Below are positions 17,420-27,381 of a DNA stretch of 64,000 nt, piece by piece. The position numbers were made by a program, and so were the translations under genes. The notes below the pieces were generated by a model, which worked only from the letters and a program-made list of their open reading frames with translations, was not told the DNA's origin and ran no database searches. Source of the stretch: Limnohabitans sp. 103DPR2 (GTDB lineage Bacteria; Pseudomonadota; Gammaproteobacteria; Burkholderiales; Burkholderiaceae_C); the NCBI RefSeq assembly GCF_001412575.1, contig NZ_CP011834.1:2542001-2606000 (forward strand), given 5' to 3'. Positions within the stretch are counted from its first letter, which is position 1. Every line of letters begins with the position of its first letter.

Positions 17420-18135
17420 CATTCGCCCAAATAGGCGGCTCGAACTTTGGGATCGTTCAGCAAGTCTTGGCCAGGGCCGGTCATGGAAATCAAACCCGAC
17501 TCCATCACATAGCCACGGTTGGCAATGGCCAAGGCACGGCTGGCATTTTGCTCAACCAACAAGACCGTGACGCCTTGCGCAAAGACATCGCGCACCACTT
17601 CAAAAATTTTGTCAACCATGATGGGCGACAAACCCATGGAAGGCTCGTCGAGCAACAAGACTTTGGGACGGCTCATGAGCGCACGGCCCATGGCCAACAT
17701 TTGCTGCTCACCACCCGACATGGTGCCGGCCAATTGGTCTTTGCGTTCTCGCAAGCGCGGGAAGGTGTGAAAAACTTTTTCGATGTCGTCTTGAATGGCG
17801 GCGGTGTCGGTGCGAATGTAGGCGCCCATCAGCAAATTCTCGATGATGGTCATGCGCGTGAAAACGCCTCGGCCTTCTGGCACCATGGCCAAGCCTTGCT
17901 TGACCAAGTCCCAGGGGCCTTGGCCCACGATGCTCTTGCCCAAGTACTCGATGTCGCCACCGTGGATGGGCAAGGTGCCTGTGATGGCTTTCATGGTGGT
18001 GGTCTTGCCCGCCCCATTCGAGCCAATGAGGGATACCAACTCGCCTTCGTGCACTTCAAAGTCCACACCCTTGACAGCCTGAATGCCGCCGTAGGCCACT
18101 TGCAGGCCTTTGACTTTCAATAAGGTGGCTGTCAT
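17419..18135 (-). CDS. livF: Branched-chain amino acid ABC transporter ATP-binding protein
   Basis: 238 residues. ABC ATPase with Walker A GSNGAGKTT, signature MSGGEQQ and Walker B VLLLDEPSMGL; the start (LLKVKGLQVAYGGIQAVKGVDF) is typical of LivF. It energises uptake of branched-chain amino acids or related amides/short carboxylates at the inner membrane together with LivG and the permeases LivH/LivM. GGAGG precedes the ATG, and livG ends 1 bp upstream. Last gene of the liv set; a bidirectional terminator follows. No periplasmic receptor gene is in the operon. Confidence 0.93.
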   Translation of the reverse strand: MTATLLKVKGLQVAYGGIQAVKGVDFEVHEGELVSLIGSNGAGKTTTMKAITGTLPIHGGDIEYLGKSIVGQGPWDLVKQGLAMVPEGRGVFTRMTIIENLLMGAYIRTDTAAIQDDIEKVFHTFPRLRERKDQLAGTMSGGEQQMLAMGRALMSRPKVLLLDEPSMGLSPIMVDKIFEVVRDVFAQGVTVLLVEQNASRALAIANRGYVMESGLISMTGPGQDLLNDPKVRAAYLGE

Positions 18136-18136
18136 T

Positions 18137-18925
18137 TCAATGTCCTCCGGTGCCCAAATAGGCTTCGATCACTTTTTCATTTTTCTGTACGTCAGCAGGT
18201 GTGCCTTCGGCAATCTTTTTGCCGTAGTCGAGTACTGTGACGCGGTCGCACAAACCCATCACCAACTTCACATCGTGCTCAATCAACAAGATGGTGCGGT
18301 TGTCTTTGCGGATTTGATCAATCAACTCGCGCAACTGAACTTTTTCGGTGGCGTTCATGCCGGCTGCAGGTTCGTCCAATGCAATGAGTTGGGGGTCTGT
18401 AGCCAAAGCACGTGCAATTTCCAAACGGCGCTGATCGCCATAGGACAAAGTGCGCGCGCGGTAGTCGGCATATTTGCCAATGCCCACGTAATCGAGCAAC
18501 TCTTGTGCACGCTGTGCAATTTCAGCTTCTTCTTGTTTGAATTTGGCAGTTCTGAAAATAGCACCTAGCAAGCCTGAAGAGGTTCGCACGTGGCGGCCCA
18601 CCATCACGTTTTCCAAGGCCGTCATTTCGGCAAACAAGCGGATGTTTTGGAAGGTGCGTGCAATACCGGCCTGTGCCACTTCGTGCACGGCTGTAGGTTG
18701 ATAAGGCTTACCAGCCAATTCAAACGTGCCGCTGTCAGGCGTGTAGAGGCCTGTGATGACGTTGAAGAACGTGGTTTTGCCGGCGCCGTTAGGGCCAATC
18801 AAGCCATACACCTGACCGCGTTCAATGGTCATGTCGACATCGGACAAAGCTTGCAAGCCACCAAAGCGTTTGGAGATGCCTGCAACTTTTAAAACAGTTT
18901 TGCTCATTTGATTTTCTGCGTTCAT
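18137..18925 (-). CDS. livG: Branched-chain amino acid ABC transporter ATP-binding protein
   Basis: 262 residues. ABC ATPase with Walker A GPNGAGKTTFFN, signature LSYGDQRRLEIARAL and Walker B LIALDEPAAGMNATE, the AAGMN sequence being characteristic of LivG. The C-terminal DYGKKIAEGTP and VIEAYLG also fit. GGGAG stands 8 bp before the chosen ATG (18925); an internal ATG seven codons later is less well placed. 1 bp after livM. Confidence 0.93.
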   Translation of the reverse strand: MNAENQMSKTVLKVAGISKRFGGLQALSDVDMTIERGQVYGLIGPNGAGKTTFFNVITGLYTPDSGTFELAGKPYQPTAVHEVAQAGIARTFQNIRLFAEMTALENVMVGRHVRTSSGLLGAIFRTAKFKQEEAEIAQRAQELLDYVGIGKYADYRARTLSYGDQRRLEIARALATDPQLIALDEPAAGMNATEKVQLRELIDQIRKDNRTILLIEHDVKLVMGLCDRVTVLDYGKKIAEGTPADVQKNEKVIEAYLGTGGH

Positions 18926-18926
18926 G

Positions 18927-20012
18927 TCAGGCTCCCTCTTTGGATTGGAGCGCTTTGCCGTGTTCGTGGGAAGGCCACAAACCGCGGGGACGCATCAACA
19001 TGATGATGATCATGGCCAAGGCAATCAGCAGCTGACGCAAAATGGCAGCGTCAATGCGGCCATCGGTCATGGACTGCAAAGGGCCCGCCACGTATCGCAA
19101 GATTTCGGGCAAGGCCGACAAGAGCACTGCGCCCAAGACCACGCCGGGCAAGTGACCCAAGCCACCCAGCACCACCATGGCCACAATCATGACCGACTCC
19201 ATCAAGCTGAAAGACTCGGGAGAGATGAAGCCTTGGAAGCCTGCGAACATGGCGCCAGAAATTCCGCCGAATGTGGCACCCATGCCAAAAGCCATGAGTT
19301 TCAAGTTGCGCGTATTCAAGCCCATGGCTTTGGCCGCAATTTCGTCTTCACGAATGGCCATCCATGCGCGACCAATCCGCGAAATTTCCAAGCGATAGGA
19401 AATCAAAATGGTGACCAGCACCAAGGCCAAGAACAAGTAGTAGTACAAGCTGACTGAGGCCACTTCTAAACCCAACACATCCAATTTCTTACCCAAGTTG
19501 ATGCCAAAGAAATGGATGGGGTCGATTTGGTTCAAACCCTTGGGTCCGTTGGTGATGTTGACGGGTTGGTCCAAGTTGTTCAAGAACACACGAATGATTT
19601 CACCAAAACCCAAGGTGACGATGGCCAAATAATCACCGCGCAACTTCAAGGTGGGTGCACCCAACAGCATGCCAAACAAACCGGCCAGCGCTGCACCTAC
19701 CGGCACAATCACCCACAAGGGCATGTGCAAACCACCCGGAAACAAGGCTGCAATGGCCGGGAAGGTTTCAAAGAGATGGGGCGATGCCAACAAGCCGTAC
19801 ATGTAAGCACCCACGGCAAAGAAAGCCACATAGCCAAGGTCTAACAAACCTGCATAGCCCACCACAATGTTCAGACCTACGGCCAACAAGACGTAGAGCA
19901 AAGCCATGTCGGCAATACGCACCCAAGCATTGCCAAACTGCTGCAACACCAAGGGCAAGATCAAGAGCACCGCACCCAAGGCCATCGCTTTTGTATTTTT
20001 AGAAAGATTCAT
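18927..20012 (-). CDS. livM: Branched-chain amino acid ABC transporter permease
   Basis: 361 residues with about ten hydrophobic segments. LivM sequence: VLLAVGLNIVVGYAGLLDLGYVAFFAVGAY, LRGDYLAIVTLGFGEIIR and GRAWMAIREDEIAAKAMGLN. A TTG at 20027 also opens the frame, but GGGAG lies 8 bp before the ATG at 20012, which I prefer. The start is 15 bp after the livH stop. Confidence 0.92.
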   Translation of the reverse strand: MNLSKNTKAMALGAVLLILPLVLQQFGNAWVRIADMALLYVLLAVGLNIVVGYAGLLDLGYVAFFAVGAYMYGLLASPHLFETFPAIAALFPGGLHMPLWVIVPVGAALAGLFGMLLGAPTLKLRGDYLAIVTLGFGEIIRVFLNNLDQPVNITNGPKGLNQIDPIHFFGINLGKKLDVLGLEVASVSLYYYLFLALVLVTILISYRLEISRIGRAWMAIREDEIAAKAMGLNTRNLKLMAFGMGATFGGISGAMFAGFQGFISPESFSLMESVMIVAMVVLGGLGHLPGVVLGAVLLSALPEILRYVAGPLQSMTDGRIDAAILRQLLIALAMIIIMLMRPRGLWPSHEHGKALQSKEGA

Positions 20013-20027
20013 GTTTTGAACTCCCAA

Positions 20028-20957
20028 TTAAGCGCGATCGGCCACGCGTTCACCCATCAAGCCCGAAGGACGCAGGGTCAACACCACAATCAGCACAATG
20101 AACGCAAAAATATCGGCATAGTGACTGCCCAACACCCCACCGGTCAGGTGACCGATGTAGCCCGAGCCAATGGACTCTATGAGGCCCAGCAAGATACCGC
20201 CTACCACAGCGCCCGTTAAGTTGCCAATGCCGCCAAACACCGCAGCTGTAAAGGCCTTGAGGCCAGGTAAGAAGCCCATGCTGTGATGCACAGTGCCGTA
20301 GTTGGAGGCAAACATCACGCCTGCAATGGCCGCCAAGACGGCACCGATGATGAAGGTGGCAGAGATGACCATGTCGGGCTTGACACCCATCAAAGCCGCA
20401 ACGCGTGGATTCTCGGAGGTGGCGCGCATGGCACGGCCCAACTTGGTGGAATTGACCAACCACATGAGCAAGGCCAAGGAAATGGCGGTGACGCCTAAGA
20501 TCATGATTTGCGTGGTGGAGATCACAGCGCCGCCCACTTGAATGGGGGTGGCAGACAACAAGGTGGGATAGGGTTTGTAGTTGGGCTTCCAGATGATCAT
20601 CGCCAAGGTTTGCAGCAAGATGCTGACACCAATGGCCGTGATGAGGGGCGCCAACTTGGGGCTGTTGCGCAAAGGACGGTATGCAATTTTCTCAATCGCA
20701 AAGTTGAGCGTTGCGGCCACCACACTGGCAATGATCAAAGAGATCAGCAACATGAGCCAACCCGGCAAACCTGGCATGGACTCTTGCATCAATCCAATCA
20801 CTGACCAACTGGTGAGCGCAGCCACCATGAGCACTTCACCGTGCGCAAAGTTGATCAAATTGATGATGCCGTAGACCATGGTGTAACCCAAGGCAATCAA
20901 GGCGTACATGCTGCCTTGAACCAGTCCATTGATCACTTGTTGAAGAAATACATCCAT
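20028..20957 (-). CDS. livH: Branched-chain amino acid ABC transporter permease
   Basis: 309 residues, about eight hydrophobic segments. LivH hallmarks: the start QQVINGLVQGSMYALIALGYTMVYGI, NFAHGE, GRAMRATSENPRVAALMG and the late FGGIGNLTGAVVGG. Start at 20957, where AGGAG precedes the ATG; upstream codons in the same frame lie in rarA sequence and are not LivH-like. It begins 13 bp after the rarA stop, so liv genes may be read from the ftsK-lolA-rarA transcript unless a promoter lies inside rarA. Confidence 0.93.
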   Translation of the reverse strand: MDVFLQQVINGLVQGSMYALIALGYTMVYGIINLINFAHGEVLMVAALTSWSVIGLMQESMPGLPGWLMLLISLIIASVVAATLNFAIEKIAYRPLRNSPKLAPLITAIGVSILLQTLAMIIWKPNYKPYPTLLSATPIQVGGAVISTTQIMILGVTAISLALLMWLVNSTKLGRAMRATSENPRVAALMGVKPDMVISATFIIGAVLAAIAGVMFASNYGTVHHSMGFLPGLKAFTAAVFGGIGNLTGAVVGGILLGLIESIGSGYIGHLTGGVLGSHYADIFAFIVLIVVLTLRPSGLMGERVADRA

Positions 20958-20970
20958 ACCGTCACTCCTG

Positions 20971-22272
20971 TTATTTGGCGCCGCGTGCGCGATTGATCTC
21001 ACGCAAGTTGGCCATTTTTTCTGCAATTTTCATTTCCAAACCGCGGTCGACTGGGCGATAAAAACCCGGGGCTGGCATGCCTTCAGGGAGGTAATTCTCT
21101 CCTGCCGCAAAGCCGCCTTCTTCATCGTGCGCATATCGATAACCCTTGCCATAGTCCAAGGTTTTCATCAATTGGGTGGGCGCATTGCGCAAATGCATGG
21201 GCACGGGACGAGTTCCGTCTTTTTTGACCCAGGCTTTGGCCTCGTTGAAGGCTTTGTAAACCGCGTTGGATTTGGCCGCTACAGCCAAATAAATGACGCA
21301 TTCTGCCAGAGCCAACTCCCCTTCTGGGCTGCCCAGGCGCTCATAGACTTCAGCGGCGTCCAAGGCCAAGCGCAAAGCCCTGGGATCGGCCAAACCGATG
21401 TCTTCAGCTGCCATGCGAATCAAGCGACGGGCCATGTACCTTGGATCTGCACCGCCATCGAGCATGCGAGTGAACCAATACAAGGCGGCATCGGGATCAG
21501 AGCCTCTGACCGACTTGTGCAAGGCGCTGATGGTGTCGTAAAACTGCTCACCACCTTTGTCGTAGCGGCGCATTCGCTCGCCCAATACTTTCAAGAGCCA
21601 AGCGTCCGAAATGCTTTCAAGCTTTTCGCGTTGCGCGGCCACCGCCAAGGTTTCAAGGGTGTTGAGCAAACGCCGCGCATCGCCGTCGGCATAAGCAATG
21701 AGGCGTTGTTCAGCATCGGCTTCAAGTGGCGCGATGGCGCCAATCTCTAGCGCCCGCTGAACGATTTGTTTCAGGTCTGCCTCGTTCAGTGCTTGCAGCA
21801 CATACACCGCCGCACGCGACAACAAAGCCGAGTTGACTTCAAACGATGGGTTTTCAGTGGTGGCACCAATGAAGGTGAACAGGCCACTTTCAACATGGGG
21901 CAAAAAGGCATCTTGCTGACTTTTGTTGAAGCGGTGTACCTCATCGACAAACACGATGGTGCGTTGGGGTTGGAGGCCTTCGAGTGCGGCCTGCGCTTTT
22001 TCAACCGCCTCGCGAATGTCTTTCACACCGCCAAGTACCGCACTGATGCTGATGAACTGCGCATCAAACGCATCGGCCATCAAACGTGCAATGGTGGTTT
22101 TGCCAACGCCAGGCGGCCCCCACAAAATGCAGCTGTGAGGCTGACCCGACTCAAAGGCCAAGCGCAGCGCCAATCCTTCACCAATCAGGTGTTGCTGGCC
22201 AATGACTTCACCCAAGTTGCGGGGGCGCAGTCGCTCTGCCAAAGGTTGCTGCAAATGAACGCTGACGCTCAT
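20971..22272 (-). CDS. rarA: Replication-associated recombination protein A (AAA+ ATPase)
   Basis: 433 residues. MgsA/RarA/WRNIP1-family clamp-loader-like ATPase acting at stalled replication forks. PLAERLRPRNLGEVIGQQHL begins the protein; Walker A is GPPGVGKTT; Walker B VFVDEVHRFNKSQQD; sensor 1 GATTENPSFEVNSALLSRA. The C-terminal tetramerisation region contains SVRGSDPDAALYW and YKAFNEAKAWV. Its ATG overlaps the lolA stop by 4 bp. The ftsK-lolA-rarA order is a common proteobacterial arrangement. Confidence 0.95.
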   Translation of the reverse strand: MSVSVHLQQPLAERLRPRNLGEVIGQQHLIGEGLALRLAFESGQPHSCILWGPPGVGKTTIARLMADAFDAQFISISAVLGGVKDIREAVEKAQAALEGLQPQRTIVFVDEVHRFNKSQQDAFLPHVESGLFTFIGATTENPSFEVNSALLSRAAVYVLQALNEADLKQIVQRALEIGAIAPLEADAEQRLIAYADGDARRLLNTLETLAVAAQREKLESISDAWLLKVLGERMRRYDKGGEQFYDTISALHKSVRGSDPDAALYWFTRMLDGGADPRYMARRLIRMAAEDIGLADPRALRLALDAAEVYERLGSPEGELALAECVIYLAVAAKSNAVYKAFNEAKAWVKKDGTRPVPMHLRNAPTQLMKTLDYGKGYRYAHDEEGGFAAGENYLPEGMPAPGFYRPVDRGLEMKIAEKMANLREINRARGAK

Positions 22273-22946
22273 GGCCGAATCACCTGTGCACCCGCAGGCG
22301 TTTTAAATTGAAAGCTGTCGTTGGGCAACTTGACGTTGACCTCGAAGTTTTGAAAACTCAAGCGCGAGGTTTGCCCCAAGCCATCGACAATTTCCAGCAC
22401 CGATAAGACAGGCGGGGTTGATGTGCTGCCAGCTGGCTTCAAGCCCACGCGGATGGCTTGCAGCGCACCGTCAGATTGTTTGGGTGTGGCCTTGACCCAC
22501 TGCAAACCTTCTGCCTCGGGTTCGGCTTTCAAATTGAATTCGGCTTGAAGCGATTTCAAATCACCCGAGGACGCAATGAACGCAGCGGGCGTTTGACCGA
22601 GCAATTGGCTTTGTTTGCGAACCGTGACTTGGTTCAAATCGGCGTCGTACAACCACAGCGACTGACCATCGGAGACCATGGTTTGCACAAAGGGTTTTTG
22701 ATAGGCGAAGCGAAATTGTTGAGGCTTTTGAAATTCAAAAGTACCCGATGAGGTTTTACGCCGCGGCGCTTGGTCGGCCTTGGCCGGTGAAGTGACCACT
22801 TGGGTGAACTGCGCACGGCCGCTGTTTGTTTGCTTCAAAAATTGGCTCAAAGCGTCCAATGAATCGGCAGAAGACTGGGCCATTGCAAACGTTGCCATCT
22901 GCAAGGCCAACAAGCCAAATCCGATGCATCGTCGTAAGGCAATCAT
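22269..22946 (-). CDS. lolA: Outer-membrane lipoprotein carrier protein
   Basis: 225 residues. Periplasmic chaperone that ferries lipoproteins from LolCDE to the outer membrane. N-terminal signal peptide (RRCIGFGLLALQMATFAMAQ), then DALSQFLKQTNSGRAQFTQVV, SGTFEFQKPQQFRFAYQKPF, VSDGQSLWLYDADLNQV, all typical LolA. Slightly longer than E. coli LolA (203), with a Lys/Arg-rich insertion after residue 55. 27 bp downstream of ftsK and overlapping rarA by 4 bp. The partner lolC-lolD genes are at 48.4-50.4 kb. Confidence 0.92.
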   Translation of the reverse strand: MIALRRCIGFGLLALQMATFAMAQSSADSLDALSQFLKQTNSGRAQFTQVVTSPAKADQAPRRKTSSGTFEFQKPQQFRFAYQKPFVQTMVSDGQSLWLYDADLNQVTVRKQSQLLGQTPAAFIASSGDLKSLQAEFNLKAEPEAEGLQWVKATPKQSDGALQAIRVGLKPAGSTSTPPVLSVLEIVDGLGQTSRLSFQNFEVNVKLPNDSFQFKTPAGAQVIRP

Positions 22947-22973
22947 GATCAGATTTAAAGTGAAACAAAAAAC

Positions 22974-25397
22974 TTATTCAGTGCGCGCAGGCACCAAAAT
23001 TTCACGCTGACCACTGCTGCTCATGGAACTGACCAGGCCGGCCTTCTCCATCTCTTCCACCAAACGAGCTGCGCGGTTGTAACCAATCTTGAGGTGGCGC
23101 TGCACCAAGGAAATACTGGCCTTGCGGTTCTTGAGCACCACTTCAACGGCTTGGTCGTACATGGGGTCTTTTTCGGCATCGCCGCTGTCGCCATAACCGG
23201 TGTCTTCACCATCGGTGGTGCCACCTTCTAAGACGCCCTCGATGTAATCGGGTTCGCCTTGTGTCTTGAGGTAACTGACCACGCGGTGCACTTCCTCATC
23301 GCTCACAAAGGCGCCATGAACACGAATAGGGAAACCTGTTCCCGAGGGCATGTACAACATGTCACCCATACCGAGCAACGCTTCTGCACCCATCTGGTCC
23401 AGAATGGTTCGGCTGTCAATTTTGCTGGAGACTTGGAACGCAATGCGCGTGGGAATGTTGGCTTTGATCAAGCCCGTGATGACGTCCACGCTAGGACGTT
23501 GAGTGGCCAAGATCAAGTGAATGCCTGCGGCACGGGCCTTTTGGGCCAAGCGCGCAATGAGCTCTTCAATCTTCTTGCCCACCACCATCATCAAGTCGGC
23601 CAACTCGTCAATCACCACCACGATGTGGGGCAAGCGCTTGAGCGGCTCGGGATCGTCGGGGGTGAGACTGAAAGGATTCAAGATGAATTCTTCGCGTTCG
23701 GTGGCTTCGTCAATCTTGGCGTTGTAACCGGCCAAATTGCGAACGCCCATTTTGCTCATCAACTTGTAGCGGCGCTCCATTTCGCCGACGCACCAATTGA
23801 GTCCGTGCGCTGCTTGTCGCATGTCGGTCACCACAGGGGCCAACAAGTGGGGAATGCCTTCGTAAACCGACATCTCCAACATCTTTGGGTCGATCATGAG
23901 CAAGCGAACATCTCGCGCCTCTGCTTTGTAGAGCAAGGACAAAATCATGGCGTTGATACCCACCGACTTACCAGAGCCTGTGGTACCGGCCACCAACACG
24001 TGCGGCATTTTGGCCAAGTCGGCCACCACAGGATTGCCCACGATGTCTTTGCCAAGGCCCATGGTGAGCAAGGACTTGGCTTCGTTGTAAACCTGCGAGC
24101 CCAAAATTTCGCTGAGCTTGATGGACTGACGTTTGGCATTGGGCAATTCCAAAGCCATGTAGTTTTTGCCAGGAATGGTTTCGACCACGCGAATGGAAAT
24201 GAGGCTGAGCGAACGGGCCAAGTCTTTGGCCAAGTTCACCACTTGAGAACCCTTCACGCCTGTAGCCGGTTCGATTTCGTAACGTGTGATCACAGGGCCA
24301 GGCATGGCCGCCACCACGCGCACTTCGACGCCAAAATCTTTGAGGCGTTTTTCAATCATGCGGCTGGTCATCTCCAGCGTCTCTGGCGCCACGCCTTCTT
24401 GGCGCTGCGTCAGGCTGTCGAGCAAATCAACCTGCGGCAATTTGCTGTCGGGCAATTCGTTGAACAAAGGCTTCTGACGTTCTTTGACCACGCGTTCGCT
24501 GCGCGGCACATCGACCACTGGCGCTTCAATGATCATGGGTGCGACGGGCTCTGCAAATACGGGCGCAGCAACACCTGCCGCTGCAAACAAAGGCTTCTCT
24601 TCAAACTCGTTTTCAAAGGGGTGCAGTTGCGGCTCGACGGGCAATTTGGATTGAAGCTGCTCGCGTTCACGCAAGGCTTGTTGGCCCATGGCCAAGTCTT
24701 CTTCCATTTCGCGCTTCACTTGGCGTGACTGCATCAAGCCATCGAGTTTGGCACCTAAGTTTTCGCACACTTGGCCCCAAGAGAAACCGAAGGCCCAGCC
24801 CATACCCAGCGCAACGCACACCACCTCAATCAAGGAGGAACCATTGAAGCCCAGCCATTTCAAAGAAAAATTTCCGACGGCATAACCGAGTGCACCGCCA
24901 CTGGTGCCGGGCAAGGCCGCATCCCATCGTGTAAGGCGCGCCCACTCCAAGGCACAGCTGGCGGACATGAGCACGATCAAGCCCAGCCAAAACACCAAGC
25001 GCGTTTTCCAGGAGGCTTCTTCTTCAGATACTTGCGCCAATGCGGGCTCGTTGCCGCGCAACCAATCGGCCCAAGCATTCAGCCACACACGTCCCAACAA
25101 AGCCACCAGCCACCAAGCCGAGTAGCCAAAGCAAAAATACATGCCATCGGCCAACCACGCGCCAACCAGCCCCATCCAGTTGACCACTGGCCCCCCTAAG
25201 CCGGAACCCGACCAAGAGGGATCTTTGGGACTGAAGCTGAACATGGCCAAGGCCAAGACCAAAAGCAAGGCGGCGCCCATGAACAGGACGATTTCTTGGG
25301 TGAAACGCATCAGTCCAGTACCTTCTGACAAGCCTGATGACGAGTCGTTTTCGGAGGTGCCGGCAGCGTTGGTAAGGGTGCGAAGTGAATATGTCAT
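22974..25397 (-). CDS. ftsK: DNA translocase FtsK
   Basis: 807 residues. Inner-membrane-anchored, hexameric motor that pumps chromosome ends at the division septum and activates XerCD at dif. About four N-terminal hydrophobic segments (residues 30-215), an Ala/Pro/Glu linker (~230-325), an alpha domain, then the RecA-like motor with Walker [11 protein letters not shown] (~468-477) and Walker [13 protein letters not shown]. The last ~65 residues form the gamma winged-helix domain ([31 protein letters not shown]) that reads KOPS. The linker is short compared with E. coli FtsK (1329), as usual in this group. First gene of the minus-strand run. Confidence 0.96.
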   Translation of the reverse strand: MTYSLRTLTNAAGTSENDSSSGLSEGTGLMRFTQEIVLFMGAALLLVLALAMFSFSPKDPSWSGSGLGGPVVNWMGLVGAWLADGMYFCFGYSAWWLVALLGRVWLNAWADWLRGNEPALAQVSEEEASWKTRLVFWLGLIVLMSASCALEWARLTRWDAALPGTSGGALGYAVGNFSLKWLGFNGSSLIEVVCVALGMGWAFGFSWGQVCENLGAKLDGLMQSRQVKREMEEDLAMGQQALREREQLQSKLPVEPQLHPFENEFEEKPLFAAAGVAAPVFAEPVAPMIIEAPVVDVPRSERVVKERQKPLFNELPDSKLPQVDLLDSLTQRQEGVAPETLEMTSRMIEKRLKDFGVEVRVVAAMPGPVITRYEIEPATGVKGSQVVNLAKDLARSLSLISIRVVETIPGKNYMALELPNAKRQSIKLSEILGSQVYNEAKSLLTMGLGKDIVGNPVVADLAKMPHVLVAGTTGSGKSVGINAMILSLLYKAEARDVRLLMIDPKMLEMSVYEGIPHLLAPVVTDMRQAAHGLNWCVGEMERRYKLMSKMGVRNLAGYNAKIDEATEREEFILNPFSLTPDDPEPLKRLPHIVVVIDELADLMMVVGKKIEELIARLAQKARAAGIHLILATQRPSVDVITGLIKANIPTRIAFQVSSKIDSRTILDQMGAEALLGMGDMLYMPSGTGFPIRVHGAFVSDEEVHRVVSYLKTQGEPDYIEGVLEGGTTDGEDTGYGDSGDAEKDPMYDQAVEVVLKNRKASISLVQRHLKIGYNRAARLVEEMEKAGLVSSMSSSGQREILVPARTE

Positions 25398-25471
25398 GGT
25401 CTAACCCTGAAGCTTACCCGATAGACCCTGTCAAACAGGTGTTTGCCAAGCTTCTTACAATGTCGTTTTAG

Positions 25472-26467
<996 letters not shown>

Positions 26468-26499
26468 TCCGCTGAAATTGGGGGTGGTTTTGCACCACC

Positions 26500-26523
26500 C
26501 CAAGCTTTGGCAGCTTGGTTTTT
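26500..26523 (+). terminator. Intrinsic terminator after trxB
   Basis: CCAAGC-tttggca-GCTTGG followed by five Ts, 32 bp after the trxB stop. A second hairpin (GGGGTGG...CCACCCC) lies immediately before it and shares its first base. Confidence 0.65.
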
Positions 26524-26535
26524 GGCGCTTTTTGC

Positions 26536-26565
26536 TTGGCTGAGGCCCAAAAAGCTGGCTATAAT
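26536..26565 (+). promoter_or_regulatory. Candidate sigma-70 promoter of rpmB-rpmG
   Basis: A perfect TATAAT (26560-26565) with TTGGCT 18 bp upstream. Transcription from here gives a leader of roughly 160 nt before rpmB. Confidence 0.6.
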
Positions 26566-26733
26566 CCAAGGCTTTGCTGAACAGTCCCTGTAGGGGCGTC
26601 TTCAAAAATGGGTTACCGCCACCCTTCTGGCGAGGTGAGGCTGGAGCGCCTTAAGTTGTGCAAGCAAGCGTTATCGCTGGCTTCGCAAAACTGATCAGGC
26701 ACCAGCTGTTTATAAAAGTATCGGAGTGTCCAC

Positions 26734-26967
26734 ATGGCACGCGTCTGCGACGTAACGGGCAAAGGCCCAATGGTCGGAAACAATGTTTCCCACGCCAACA
26801 ACAAAACCAAGCGCCGGTTCCTGCCGAACCTGCAATATCGCCGTTTCTGGGTAGAGAGCGAAAACCGTTGGGTGCGCCTGCGCGTTTCCAGCGCCGCTTT
26901 GCGCCTGATCGACAAAAATGGCATTGATGCCGTTCTCGCAGACCTGCGTGAACGCGGTCAAGCCTAA
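26734..26967 (+). CDS. rpmB: 50S ribosomal protein L28
   Basis: 77 residues, the standard L28 length. [31 protein letters not shown] and [15 protein letters not shown] are diagnostic. Ribosomal large-subunit protein, followed 20 bp later by rpmG as in most proteobacteria. A long structured leader precedes it. Confidence 0.97.
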   Translation: MARVCDVTGKGPMVGNNVSHANNKTKRRFLPNLQYRRFWVESENRWVRLRVSSAALRLIDKNGIDAVLADLRERGQA

Positions 26968-26987
26968 ACCCTAACAGGAGCACCATC

Positions 26988-27158
26988 ATGGCAAGCAAAG
27001 GCGGACGCGAAAAAATCAAGCTGGAATCTACAGCTGGTACTGGTCACTTCTACACGACCAGCAAGAACAAGAAAACAATGCCCGAGAAAATGTCGATCAT
27101 GAAGTTCGACCCAAAAGCTCGCAAGCACGTTGAGTACAAGGAAATCAAACTGAAGTAA
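26988..27158 (+). CDS. rpmG: 50S ribosomal protein L33
   Basis: 56 residues from ATG 26988 to TAA 27158, with CAGGAG ~9 bp upstream. Begins [19 protein letters not shown] and contains FYTTSKNKK and [10 protein letters not shown], the L33 pattern. The zinc-binding cysteines found in some L33 proteins are absent (C- form). Cotranscribed with rpmB; terminator directly after. Confidence 0.97.
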   Translation: MASKGGREKIKLESTAGTGHFYTTSKNKKTMPEKMSIMKFDPKARKHVEYKEIKLK

Positions 27159-27179
27159 TTCAGCTTGACCCAACAAAAA

Positions 27180-27201
27180 GCCCGCTGATGCGGGCTTTTT
27201 T
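27180..27201 (+). terminator. Intrinsic terminator after rpmG
   Basis: GCCCGC-TGAT-GCGGGC stem-loop followed by six Ts, 21 bp after the rpmG stop. Confidence 0.9.
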
Positions 27202-27223
27202 GTTTCTGGCCCTTGCGTGAGCC

Positions 27224-27380
27224 AATTTAATTGGGGTCAGATCAACATTAATTCTGTCAATCTAAAGGGCATGAGGCAAAGGGGGGCTTCCTCATACTGG
27301 AGTACCAGAAATCGTTCAGCCCCCCTTTGCCTCATGCCCTTTAGATTGGGAATTAATGTTGATCTGACCCCAATTAAATT
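27224..27380. repeat. 157-bp near-perfect inverted repeat (MITE/REP-like element)
   Basis: Two ~64-bp arms (27224 onwards and ending at 27380) are complementary except for one small internal mismatch (CTGTC against GGG). The outer ends read AATTTAATTGGGGTCAG and its complement, the inner parts end in AAAGGGGGGCT / AGCCCCCCTTT, and the ~29-nt centre holds a small hairpin of its own (CTGG-AGTA-CCAG). It contains no gene. The element lies between the rpmG terminator and the desaturase stop codon, which begins 2 bp after it. TTGGGGTCAG-type ends recur, from memory, around small dispersed palindromic elements in proteobacteria; no target-site duplication is evident. Confidence 0.75.
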
Positions 27381-27381
27381 C

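Noticed and set aside
23259..24728. 489-codon open frame on + antisense to ftsK
   Set aside because: Composition is dominated by His/Gln/Asn/Ala as expected from the reverse of FtsK codons, there is no family sequence, and ftsK is certain.
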